From Hydrangea macrophylla (lineage: Eukaryota; Streptophyta; Magnoliopsida; Cornales; Hydrangeaceae): 64,000 nucleotides of DNA. The notes under the pieces are model-generated. The model did no database searches, was not told the origin of the DNA, and saw only the letters and a list, made by a program, of their open reading frames with translations. The stretch is taken from contig CM066982.1 in the NCBI GenBank assembly GCA_033977485.1, positions 37,178,218 through 37,242,217 of the forward strand, given 5' to 3'. Shown in pieces: positions 44,013 through 54,507 of this stretch. The position numbers were made by a program, and so were the translations under genes. Each line of letters opens with the position of its first letter. Positions within the stretch are counted from its first letter, which is position 1.

Positions 44013-46327
44013 ACCCCCAACTAGCTTATTGCTAGTCCCTAGTGATAAAGCGATCATAAAAACAAGCTAAACTTATACTACAACGACTAAAGGAAAATAA
44101 CAAAAACTAAAAACAAACTAACCTAAGTAGAAAGAGATAACTCCTAACTCACTTTAGCAGGAATCGCAGTTGCATTTAGAAAATGCAACAAGCTGTTAAA
44201 CCCCTAGGTTCCCCCTAGTGGACGAGTGTTGTCTCGTGAGGGTTTTCAGTGAATATACCCACAAAATTCTCTATTTTAAGTTCAAAAAGATATAGAAAAA
44301 CGTTTAAACATTTGCTCCTATTCACTGTTAACTTAGCTCTACAAAGGCATAAAAACCTCAATCAAACCATGAAAGAAATCCACATGCTCCTTATATCACC
44401 AAGATAGATATAACATATGTATTGCAGTCATGTATCCATGTGTGTGTGAAGTTAATAGCTATCCGTTGAACCTTATTTAGAGTTATTTAAACTATCGTAC
44501 TTCCATAAATTGTAGCTTCCACTCAAATCTCACATTGGTTTACACTCATAAAAGGGCGTCTCTCAGAAACTTGCTTAATAATGACTGCACATGTATGAAA
44601 GCTTTGATAATAGTGATATTCTGGTTACTAATGCTTTCATGCTTGACTCTATGAAAAACGAACATTTAGATTGTAAAGTCTCATGAATAGGATACTACTT
44701 ACTAGAGGAGCGAAATACTGTGAATAACTCAATCCACACGTTCATATTCAAACTAATTCATTAAGAATCATTAAGACTTTGAATTTTTTGTCTTTAAATG
44801 GTAGAACAAAAATGAAAGGGGAGGATTCACACATCTTTAGCATGTGATGGAGTCTAATTATTTCATTTTATTCTTTTCTTCACTTCATTCCACCCATCCT
44901 CTATTTTCATATTCTTTTTTTTTAAACTGCACATTCAAACATTACGAGGCCATTCCCACAACTACTCCCTTCCAGTCACATACATCAACAATTTAATCGC
45001 ATTAGGTGTGCAATGGGGTTCATCGAGGTCAAAGTATAAGATTAGTATGTGATGGAGTCTAATTATTTCATTTTATTCTTTTGTTCACTTCATTCCACCC
45101 ATCCTCTCTTTTTATATTCTTTTTTTTAAAATGCACATTCAAACATTATGAGGCCATTCCCACAACTACTCCCTTCCAGTCACATACTTCAACAATTTAA
45201 TCACATTAGGTGTGCAATGGGGTTCATCGAGGTCAAAGTATAAGATTAGGAGTTTGGATTTTCATACCAGAATTGGCGATATTTAATCAGTGTGGGGTTA
45301 AGCACGAAATAGGTTCTTGAATGTAGATAATGGTGTATGAAAAAGGTTAAGGAGCGAACAACGATGGCTTACATCATTTTCCTAATTCCTTAGTTTTAGC
45401 ACTTAGGTGTTTATTAAGTTTAATTGGTAGATCCTGAACGTTCTCCTCTCATAAGCAGCCAAAAATGAAAAATTAAATGAGACTATTTTCAACGAATTTA
45501 ATATGCATATTCAAGAAGAACAATTTGAATTTATGTGACAATTCCATCAGAAATGAAGATTAGATCAAATGCTCACTAAGGGTACTTAGTTTCCACTACT
45601 CGTTCTTTAGCACAAATATCATATTAACTCATTTTTAGGCTTTCTACATAGCTATCAACATGTGCATATGGATGTTGGATACATGAAAGGTCTACACATG
45701 CAATCATCCTAGTGATGCTAGAAAAATGCATGAATTTAATTCATAAAAGGATGAGACTAGTATGATTGTATCATTGCATGGTAACAGCTAAGCAGGAGTG
45801 ACTGTTCAAAGTTATTCTACCAATTAAGTTCAAAAATTTTCAAAACTTGGTCAAAACTTTTCAATTTTAATCCAATTCTAATTAAGATTGTGTGATGTAT
45901 GCAATAAAATTATCCAGATTGCTAAGTGTGAACATTTACAGGTGATTATCTATCTGCATCCCACCTCCAACTGAAAATAACAATGTCCTTAGAAGTTGAT
46001 TTTCAAATGAAAATAGATGGATATCACCTGATAGAAGCAAAGGAACAACAACATGCATAACAACTTGTAACCGAAACATACAATCTCCAAACAGCCAAGA
46101 TCAAAAGAAATAATATATAATGATAGAACATGATCCATACATAATAAAATAACTAATCACTGGAATGATAAAACAATAAAAGTATAGATCAGTGATCAGA
46201 ATGTCCAAAATACCCATACAGTCCCAAAATAACTAGACAACCAAAAGAGTAAGAAGAGAGCGGAGAGAGAAAATAGAAAAAAAACTAAATACAACAAAAC
46301 TCTCATACACTCACTAGCTAGAAACCA
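44013..46327 (-). other. A2 noncoding region between the env-position ORF and the LTR
   Basis: No frame of note. It starts (minus strand end) with the polypurine tract TTGGGGGT next to the LTR. Contains the tandem duplication listed next. Confidence 0.6.
44841..45249. repeat. Tandem duplication, unit about 205 bp
   Basis: Two copies from ATGTGATGGAGTCTAATT to AAAGTATAAGATTAG (44841-45045 and 45046-45249), with only about a dozen differences, so the duplication is younger than the element. Confidence 0.92.
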
Positions 46328-47704
46328 CTAATCATCAGCTATATCAGACAGAATCTCTATCGGGGCAATCGGATCAACCGCATCTCCGCCCTCAGTAACT
46401 GGAGGTGGCAAAAATGGGGTCTCAGAAGTGGTCAGTGGTGTTGTTAACATAGAAGGGGCTGGATCAGAGGGCGGTGGAGGTGGTAGAACAGAAGATGATG
46501 GGTCAGATGTGGGTGGTGCAGCTGGGGTCTGGGAAGGTGTATTCAAAGACTGAGCAACCCCTAACTGAACCAGTAATGTATCGAGCTGGGTGACCAGGTT
46601 GTCGACCTTGCCCTCGAGTCTGATCCGGGCCTCTCTGTCCTCCAAAAATAATGCGTGAATTGTCAGGAGAGATATGGACGAAGACTCTCCCTGGGCAGGA
46701 GCCTGAGACCGCTGTCTCAGCTCAAACTGCTGTATGGCAGTAATAGGGTCCTCCTCCTCCTCTGAATCATGATCCTCAGCCTCATAAGGCATCCTAGAAG
46801 CTGCTCCCTCAGTATCAGTGCCGCCGCCTCTCCTCTTCTTTGCTCCCACTTTTTCCTTTCCTTTCCCTTGCCTCTTCCACTTCTGTGCATCTGAGCGGCA
46901 GGCAGTCGTCTCACGGATTCTACTCGAAAACGTCTGAAATGCATCAAGATGGAGGGGGAGCAATCCAGCTCGGGCCACAACACTATGAATGGCCCACGCA
47001 CCCTTCAGATGTTTTTTCGCAAAAACATAGCGTGTGGGATGAACCATAAACTCAATATACAATCACAGGAGGCATACCCGCTTTCCCATCCCAACAGCAT
47101 ACAGTACTCGGACCTACCACGGTGCCAACTTCTCGTGATATGAAATCGTGAAGATGATATTACACAACGCCAGATGGAACATGTGATAATCACTGGTCAA
47201 GAGCTGGTCCTTGATAAGAGATGAGCCGTTCCAGAACTGGAAGACACTGCCTATAATCTCCCGTACTATCGTGGCATACGGGATCTCAAGAGCTCCCACC
47301 CGTTGAGGACAATCACACTCAGGCTCCTCGGGGACTCCTAAAGTAGTAAATAAAGTCGAGGGACTTAAAATAATCTCTCGGCCGAGAAAGAAAGATCGAT
47401 ACGTAAACGGGGCGGCCGGGTCCTTAATCATAGTAGCAGAGGGCTCCCTCACCCAAGAGATATTGACCCTCCTAGGCTGGGTCAACATCTGATATCACTG
47501 TGGCATCGCCTGGATCTGAGCCAAGAATCTAGGCACTGATAGACAAACTGTCTCTAGAGGTCTCTCTAACATAACCTTATGGTGGCTGAAGAAACGTGTA
47601 TACCAAGATTGATCAAACATATTTCAAAACCCATGATCTGGTACCAGGTCTGGAATGGTCAAGTTAAAGGGCTTCTCCCCATGGTAGCCAGTCCCAGGAT
47701 TCAT
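46328..47704 (-). pseudogene. Env-position ORF of A2 (plant transposon protein type)
   Basis: One reading frame of about 459 codons from the ATG at 47704 (MNPGTGYHGEKPFNLTIPDL) to 46328, broken by three stops: TGA near 47626, TGA near 47497 and TAG near 47114. The two TGA would be CGA before a C-to-T change. The middle part (FTYRSFFLGREIILSPSTLF, LLTSDYHMFHLALCNIIFTI, HPTRYVFAKKHLKGAWAIHS, ARAGLLPLHLDAFQTFSSRI) has the pattern of the putative plant transposon protein domain found in Athila ORFs. A basic KGKEKVGAKKRRGGG stretch, an acidic stretch (DSEEEEDP) and a Pro-rich tail follow. Function in this lineage is not settled; env-like is positional only. Confidence 0.75.
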
Positions 47705-47714
47705 GGTGGAAGAC

Positions 47715-48026
47715 CTGAAATAGAAAATGAAAAGAGAAGACTAGTTAAAACATAAAGAACAAAACCAAACTAAAAACTGCTTCTGCATGCGTTCGATCGA
47801 TCGAAGAATTTTTGATCGATTGAAAAGGGGCCAGGCTCGATTGATTGAGCCCAGTTCAATCGATCGAATGCAGAAGAAATGCGAGGACAATAACGAACAC
47901 AGAAAAGAAAAAGACATACAAGATACACGATTAAAACATTAACTAATAGGTCTAAGGACCAATGGGGGGCACCCCCATAAGATTTGTATGGAAAGATACT
48001 TAGGGGGGTTTAAAATTGACCCTTAC
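47715..48026 (-). other. Predicted leader intron upstream of the A2 ORF
   Basis: On the minus strand a donor CTAGAG then GTAAGG (48026) and an acceptor TTTTCTATTTCAG (to 47715) bound 312 bp, and the ATG of the ORF lies ten bases after the acceptor. Both sites are near consensus for plants. Confidence 0.6.
47790..47870. repeat. TCGATCGA palindrome motifs inside the predicted A2 intron
   Basis: Four variants (TTCGATCGATCGAA, TTGATCGATTGAA, TCGATTGATTGAG, TTCAATCGATCGAA). Confidence 0.85.
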
Positions 48027-48208
48027 CTCTAGTTGAAGCTTAGTGATGAGAGTAGAAGATGATGGTGATGATCTAGGGCACCGAGGATTCTCCAATGGAT
48101 GCGTGTGTAAAGGGGGAAAGAAAATCGCCGGAGTTGTCTCTCTGTGTAGAATCACTTGAGAATGTGAGGGGAGAAGGAGAGACTGATGAAGTGTCTGAAA
48201 GATGCTTC

Positions 48209-48217
48209 ATTTAAATA
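48209..48217 (-). promoter_or_regulatory. TATA-like box upstream of the A2 ORF
   Basis: Minus strand TATTTAAAT, followed by a TC-rich leader, about 185 bp upstream of the donor site. It lies between TCGATCGA motif groups. It is not part of the A2 LTR as far as the two can be compared. Confidence 0.5.
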
Positions 48218-48222
48218 CAATT

Positions 48223-48332
48223 CTCGATCGATTGAACAAGTTCGATCGATCGAACGGTCAATCGATTGAGAATTGTTTAAGTGCTTTAGTTTTGAAACCT
48301 TCGATTGATTGAGATTGTTTCGATCGATCGAA
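48223..48332. repeat. TCGATCGA palindrome cluster upstream of the A2 TATA-like box
   Basis: Five variants, close to evenly spaced. Confidence 0.85.
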
Positions 48333-48949
48333 CACGAAATTTCAAATACACTTGAATAGAATTCCTATTGTACCCCCAACTAACACAAACAAATCTGGAC
48401 ATAAAAGAATAGTCTAAAAGTAGTACAAATGCAGACAAGTAAGCCATAATTTACCATCATAGTAATATAAAGTTGCAAATGTTATAAATATAAAATTTTA
48501 ATAGCATCCATTTTGCAAAATTATTTCCCGCCAACTTTGTACATAGACCTTATTTCAAAGAAAAACTAAAATAAAAACCAAAACTACTAAGTCTTTTGTT
48601 TAGGATTACACTTCAAGTGATAAAAGATAGACCAAATGACAAAACACAACTGAAGTGGGTCTTAAACATGAAAATTTCATCTTCCATAGTTCTTCATACT
48701 CTACAAAATCTTTAATGGTGGAGTCCAAACTTGATAATTCTCTTTCCTAGAATAGTCAGAAAGCAACGAGGATATCATTGAGCAAATCTAAAATCTCCAA
48801 AGGATTGATTGCACAGACAAGAGGGGATCCGAATGGAGACATTGATAGGGGAGTGTAATTTTTCAACGGGCTTTCCTCTTGCGGTGGAGTACCTGGGGAC
48901 CCTACAGGAGGTCCATGAAACAATAAATGCGAAAGGAACATAGGCGATA
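48333..48949. other. Junction region between A2 and the Tat fragment
   Basis: No supported frame; the exact breakpoint is not visible. 48800-48950 may be decayed RT sequence of the Tat element. Confidence 0.4.
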
Positions 48950-50742
48950 GCATTAGAAAAGACATGTTGGCCTTTGGGCCACTTGTCATCTAAGGCATTA
49001 TATGTTGGCCTTCCCTGTTGTTTTGATCTCCGAATGAATCCTTTGAAGTACCTCTTTGAAAAACCAGCATTGACCGAAGGAATTTCCCGATGGACCATAA
49101 TGCTATCTGAGTTTGAATTGACACATACTACGAGCAAATTTGTTAAAGGAAGGGCTGTCACAGAATATTTAGCAAAACATCCGATAAGTCTAAAAAATAA
49201 AGAAGAATTCATGTTTCCTAATGAAGGTTTGATGGAATTAAGAAAAGATGTATGGAAAATGTACTTTGATGGAGCCGCAAACTAGAAAGGATATGGAGTA
49301 GGGATCATCCTTGTATCCCTTGAAGGAGCACATATCCCGTTCACTATTACGTTGAAATATACCTCTACCAACAATACTGTTGAGTACGAAGCTTGTATCT
49401 TGGGGTTAGAAGTCGTATTAACTTTGGAAGTAAGAAAACTTGATGTATTTGGGGACTCCAATCTGATTGTATCTCAAGTTCGAGGAGATTGGAAGGTCGA
49501 AGAAGAAAATTTGAAGCCTTATCATGAGTACCTTGATTCTCTACAAACTCACTTCTTGAACATCATGTTCTTCTACCTGCTTCGAGAAGAAAACCAGCTA
49601 GCAGACTCCTTGGCTACTTTAGCATCAATGATTGAGATTCCTATGGGGATAAATTTAACTCCGTTGATGATTGACCAGAGAGAAAAGCCATCTTATGAGA
49701 TGATTGGGGAAATAGAAAAAACAGAAGAACTTCCATGCTACACTGACGTATGGAATTTCATTAAAAGTGGGGTATATCCAGAAGGTGCATTCGAGAAAGA
49801 CAAGAGAGCCATAAGAAGATTCTTGGCTCAGTTCATATTTGCGACCGAAGTCTATTACAGAAATCTTACAATGGGTTCAACTTGACATGTTTACATGGGA
49901 ACAGTGTGAGAAAAATGATGGAACAAATTCACGAAAGGTGTGTGGTCCTCACATGAGTGGACACATGCTATCCAAGAAGATCATCCGACAGGGGTATTAT
50001 TAGACTACTATGGACAAAGACTGTTATGAATATGTCAGAAGATGTCACAAGTGTCAGATCCATGCAAATATAAAGCATGTGCCACCATCACTACTATATA
50101 ACATGACTACCTCTTGGGCATTCTCAGTTTGGGGAATAGATGTTATTAGAGAAGTAACCCTGAAGGCATCTAATGGGCATCAGTACATCCTAGTAGCAAT
50201 TGATTATTTCACGAAATGGGTGGAAGTAGAATCCTACGCGACATTGAAGGCTAAAGATGTGGCCAAATTTATCAGAAAAAATATAAGATGTCGATATGGG
50301 GTCCCTCATGAGTTGATATCTGACCATGGTAAGAAAGAAGTTTTGGATCTACTAAAATAATATTAAGATCATGCATCACATGTCAGCGCCGTATAGGCCA
50401 CAAACAAATGGGGCAGTTGAAGTAGCTAATAAGAATTTGAAGACGAATCTAACATACCGAGACAGGCATGAGAAACTACCGTATGCACTGTGGGGATACC
50501 GAACGTCTATCAGAACATCTACAGGAGCCACTCCTTATTCCTTGGCTTACGGAATGGAAGCAGTACTCCCAGTTGATGTAGAACTACCATCACTGAGAAT
50601 TGTGGCAAAATTCGAGATCCCAGAATTTGATTGGCTAAGAAACAGATATGAAGAGCTAATGTTACTTGATGAAAAGAGGTTAGCTGCAATTTATCATGTG
50701 CATGTGTATCAGAGAAGAATACCTCGAGCATTCAACAAGAGA
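48950..50742 (+). pseudogene. pol: Tat/Ogre-type pol fragment (RNase H, second RNase H, integrase)
   Basis: 48974-49210 is the end of the gypsy RNase H (MNPLKYLFEKPAL, then TEYLAKHPIS). It is followed at about 49245 by a second, archaeal-type RNase H (MYFDGAAN, a TAG, KGYGVGIILVS, NNTVEYEACILGLEVVL, DVFGDSNLIVSQVRGDW), a mark of the Tat lineage. Integrase follows: zinc region RRCHKCQIHAN, catalytic Asp in WGIDVIREVTLKASNGHQYI, Asp in ELISDHGKKEV, Glu in NGAVEVANKNL. Several stops and frameshifts (49284, 49885, 50358). The frame breaks off at 50742 where LTR3 begins. Confidence 0.88.
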
Positions 50743-50979
50743 TGCTACTTATTCTCAACCCTTTTTTAAAGACACTTGCTTTTCAAAACAGATACTTTTC
50801 AAAACCATTTCATTTGAAAACCAAAACTTTCCAAAACAAAATCATTTTGAATCAAATCATTTTACTCATCAATTCAATCCCATCATTCACTTTCTCTTTC
50901 TCATCCACTTAACAACACGCGGTACATCAAGGATGATAACACGCTATAACCACCGATTCAAACTTATTCCCTTGATAGG

Positions 50980-51180
50980 CCGCCGGACGTCTTCACGGCG
51001 CACACTATCTGTAAATAATGGAACTGGCACACGGGACATCTTCAACCATGTGTATACTCTCACCGGTCGTCTACACGACTGAGAAGTATATTAGAGCAAT
51101 AGCCGGACGTCTTCAACGATACATGGGACGTCTTCAACCACGTATGCGCATCACTGGACGTCTTCAACGGCGAGAGGCGC
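50980..51180 (-). repeat. Minisatellite in LTR3
   Basis: CGGACGTCTTCAACG-type words recur at about 50985, 51035, 51104, 51127 and 51155. Confidence 0.75.
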
Positions 51181-52603
51181 ACTAGGAACCCTAACTGTTC
51201 ATGTCCACCCGGCCAGTCAACCGTTGATCCATCGGATCTAGCAATCACATCTCCTTCACATTCACATATCTCATCTCATTCACATTCTCATCAAACACCT
51301 CTCTTTCTCATACAATGCATGCTAACACATGTCATGAAATGCAAGTGAGTCCACTACCGATACCCATATGCAAAACCACTTTCATTCTCTTTATTATTAA
51401 CATAGCGTGCGTTATCTAATCCAGTTAACAACCATTGTAAAATGTGCATTTAACAGTTAGCAGCAGAAACATAACATATAAAACATGGATCACATAACAT
51501 GGATTTGATACCAATAATCATATAGATAAAACCCTTAACATGATCACGTATGCGATAGCGCTACCATAACATGCTTTGCATAGTCTTACAATTATTGGAA
51601 TACATGTAGCATCATAAATCAACATATTACTTATACAAAACATCATACAGATAACTTTTAAACATCTTATATTAATCTTATTAGAATTAGAGTGAGGTTA
51701 GGAAACTCACCTTGAGTTGCCGATCCTCAGAAGCAACTAAACCTCAAGTTCTACAACAATAAACGGAAGAAACAACAATAATATATGAGTACAACAATAG
51801 GGGCAAAATGGTAATTTTATCAAATGAGGTTATAAACCTCAAGGTAGTGATCTACGTGTCATTCTAAGTCCAACGCCATTAACTAGACTCAAATTGGAAT
51901 CCGTCGCATTTTACGAGGTAATATGTAGGGCTTACTATACTAATATGGGCCCTAAAAGATAGGCTGTATTTTCAACCGAGTCGAAAGGTCACTAAACTTT
52001 AAGGGAATGTTCTAGACATTATTCTAAGACTCTAGGAACTGACCGCGTAATATTCAGAGTCCTAGATTATTTATTATGAATTATTGAAGATTATAAGTAC
52101 TAGAAAATACCCGAAAAGTAATTTAAATACATAAATATGACTATACTGATAAATCATTACTTTGAAATATTTTTAATAAATATTATACGTTAAAATACAC
52201 TATAGGTATTTTTCTCATAATTTTCGGAGCTCGTTTGGTATTTATAGTAATTATTATACTCATAAAATAGCTCCTTATTAATTATTAAAATTACTAATAT
52301 ATAGTATTATAGCTTTATAACTCTTGAGATATCATAAAATAGCATTGGGGACATTCTCCTATTTTTTTTCATAATTTATTAAGGCTCATAAGTATTTAAA
52401 GTATATTTAAATACTAAGGAAACATAATATTTATTATTTATTTAATACATATTAAATACTAATTATATTTTTTTTAGAATAATATAATTACTCTCAGAAT
52501 ATATAAAATATTATATAATAATATTCCATAGATTAAATGTACTAATAATACATTTTAATACTATTTATAATAATTAAAATCATTTAAAAGTCTATTAATA
52601 CTA

Positions 52604-52606
52604 ATA

Positions 52607-52656
<50 letters not shown>
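52604..52656. repeat. (TAA)n microsatellite
   Basis: About fifteen TAA units with an inverted ATTATTATT at the right end. Confidence 0.95.
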
Positions 52657-52658
<2 letters not shown>

Positions 52659-52661
52659 CTG

Positions 52662-53220
52662 ACCCGCCGGGTCAACCCGAACCGGCCCTATCCCAACCGG
52701 GCGAACCGATTACACTCACAGACTAACCCGAACCCATTGACCCATTCGGGTTGTATCAGATCCGGCCCTAAGCCAAATGGGCTACCCACTTACTCACTCA
52801 ATTGAACCCAAACTAGAAACCCGTTCGGGTCAAACCGAACCGACCCGATCTTAAATGGGTAACCCAATTCTACTCACAAGGAAACCCAAAGGCGCGACCC
52901 GTTGGGTCAGACCCGACCCGACCCTAATACGGGTAGTCCGTTTATACTAATAAACTAATTAACCCATTAACCCAAACCTAGCCAGACCCAAACTAAACCC
53001 GATCCAAGCCCTGAACCCATCTCTACTCACACGCTGACCCGAACCATTCACCCAAATCCGCCCTGGCATCAAAACGACGCCGTTCTAATTAAAACGACCC
53101 GTGGGTTATTTAAAACAAACCCGACCCACCACCCGTACCCATCTATGCACACAACACAACCCTACCCAGATCCAAAACTGACTCGACCCAGACCCGGACC
53201 CGGACCCGGACCCGGATGTT
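52662..53220. repeat. Degenerate CCCGAC/GACCCG array
   Basis: Words such as GACCCGACCCG, AACCCGAACC and (GACCCG)n recur irregularly, ending in four ACCCGG hexamers at 53190-53215. Confidence 0.85.
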
Positions 53221-53754
53221 ATAACCCTTTTCTTTATTTTCTTCTCCTGCGAGACTGGGCCGCCGGAAAGGCGGGGTACGCCGGAAAACTTTCTAGTGCT
53301 TGTTTTTTTTTCATCTCTCCATGAAAATGGACGAGATCAACGCCAAAATGATCGGTATTAGCCCCTCTGCCACATACTAGAAGCTGAAAATCAGTTTCAT
53401 TCACTTTGAGGTCTTACTGGGTGATTATTGTTTCGGCCAAAAGCAAGAATAATGGCTTGCATGGCCTAGCAAATGCACCTTACTTCGAAAGCTGTTCACA
53501 GGAGATCCTTCTGGGTTCAAGGGGGTCACAATGGTATAGCTTTGGGGTGTTTTGGTTGAGATTGAAAAAATCAAGCTCTCAAGGTGGAGCTCTAAGGCCG
53601 CTGGAGTTCATACGGAGCCTTAAGCTCTGTTTGGGCAACATACATGGTCCTAGGGACGCCTAACTAATATGCAAGGGTCCAGAAATGACAATAGGGGTTG
53701 GGTTTTACCTTTGGTAGTTTAAATATTCTCCGATCTCTCTCGTTCTCCTCCGAT

Positions 53755-53785
53755 CTTCTTCTTCTTCTTCTTCTTCTTCTTCCTT
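53755..53785. repeat. (CTT)n microsatellite
   Basis: About ten CTT units in the LTR3 leader. Confidence 0.95.
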
Positions 53786-54015
53786 CTTTCTGGTCCACGT
53801 GGGTGTACTGGGTATGAGAGAGAGTGGACAAAGATGGTGAAGAGAGGGGTGTGTGTGCGTAAACAATACATGTGTGTGTGTGGTGTCTTGATCTCTTCCT
53901 CTCTAAGTGCAGACTCACTCTCACTAACCCTCTTGGGGTCTCTCTCTATATACAATCTATAGAGATAGATTGTGGGCTAGAAGAGAGGATCAAATGAGGG
54001 AGGGGGGGTGATGGT

Positions 54016-54025
54016 CTTTATATAG
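54016..54025 (-). promoter_or_regulatory. TATA box of LTR3
   Basis: Minus strand CTATATAAAG, about 485 bp from the LTR start. Confidence 0.6.
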
Positions 54026-54507
54026 AGGAGGTGAGGGGAAATTAATCAAGTATAGTGGGTGCACTAATGTATACTCATATGGGTATTAGTGTGTGTCCAA
54101 GGGTAGATATTAGGGAATAAATGAGGGTGGTGGTGTGGGTCCCATTCTCGGGTAAGTGCACTGGGATGTGCCTGCGTCCTAGTGTAAGTGAAATGCTTGG
54201 AATGTGTGTGCACAAATGAGAAGACGTATGTACGAGACTGTGCACAAGCCCTAGGTGTGAGTTGTCTCATGGATTCTAAATGAAATGTAACGTCGAGGCT
54301 ATGACCACTCTAATCTATATGTGGTTATGTCTATTCAAATAGGTACTAGGTTATTACTAGCGTCGTCGTCATCAAGACGCTACAGGATCCAATTGAGATT
54401 TCTAATTAAGGTCATCTTAATGGACCTTCTGTAACCGTTTTCCCCGGGTAATATCACTATTTTCTAATATCCGATGTGGAATTTCTAAAGAAATTCAAGG
54501 TGCTACA

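Larger units (their letters stand above)
37704..48540 (-). mobile_element. A2: 3' part of an Athila-like element with an env-position ORF
   Basis: 3' LTR (44012 to 37704, with a Helitron inside), polypurine tract (44013-44024), about 2.3 kb of noncoding DNA, then an ORF of the plant transposon protein type that Athila elements carry after pol. The LTR end TCTCGTGTCA and GGTCGATCCCACAGAG resemble T2. Pol should follow to the right on minus but is absent; the limit near 48540 is a guess, since a Tat fragment on the other strand starts by 48950. Confidence 0.72.
50743..54507 (-). repeat. LTR3: very long Tekay-type LTR, probably solo or truncated
   Basis: Minus strand starts TGTAGCACCTTG (54507) and may end AAGTAGCA (50743), giving about 3.77 kb. 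It has the T1 layout in the same order: TATA box (54016-54025), GAA-rich leader, a donor-like AAGGTAAAAC (53717), repeats, a donor-like AAGGTGAGTTTCC (51710) and a minisatellite (50980-51180). The usual GGGCGTGACA end is absent, no TSD is found (AGAGA left, TTTGA right) and neither side has a primer site or polypurine tract, so a rearranged or composite LTR is possible. Confidence 0.6.

Noticed and set aside
46328..47704. Calling the A2 ORF a viral envelope gene
   Set aside because: No signal peptide, transmembrane anchor or fusion motif is visible; only its position is env-like, and the domain pattern is that of a plant transposon protein.
48756..49212. Minus-strand frames of 77 and 145 codons
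   Set aside because: Opposite to the Tat RNase H frame from 48974 onward and without a recognisable motif.
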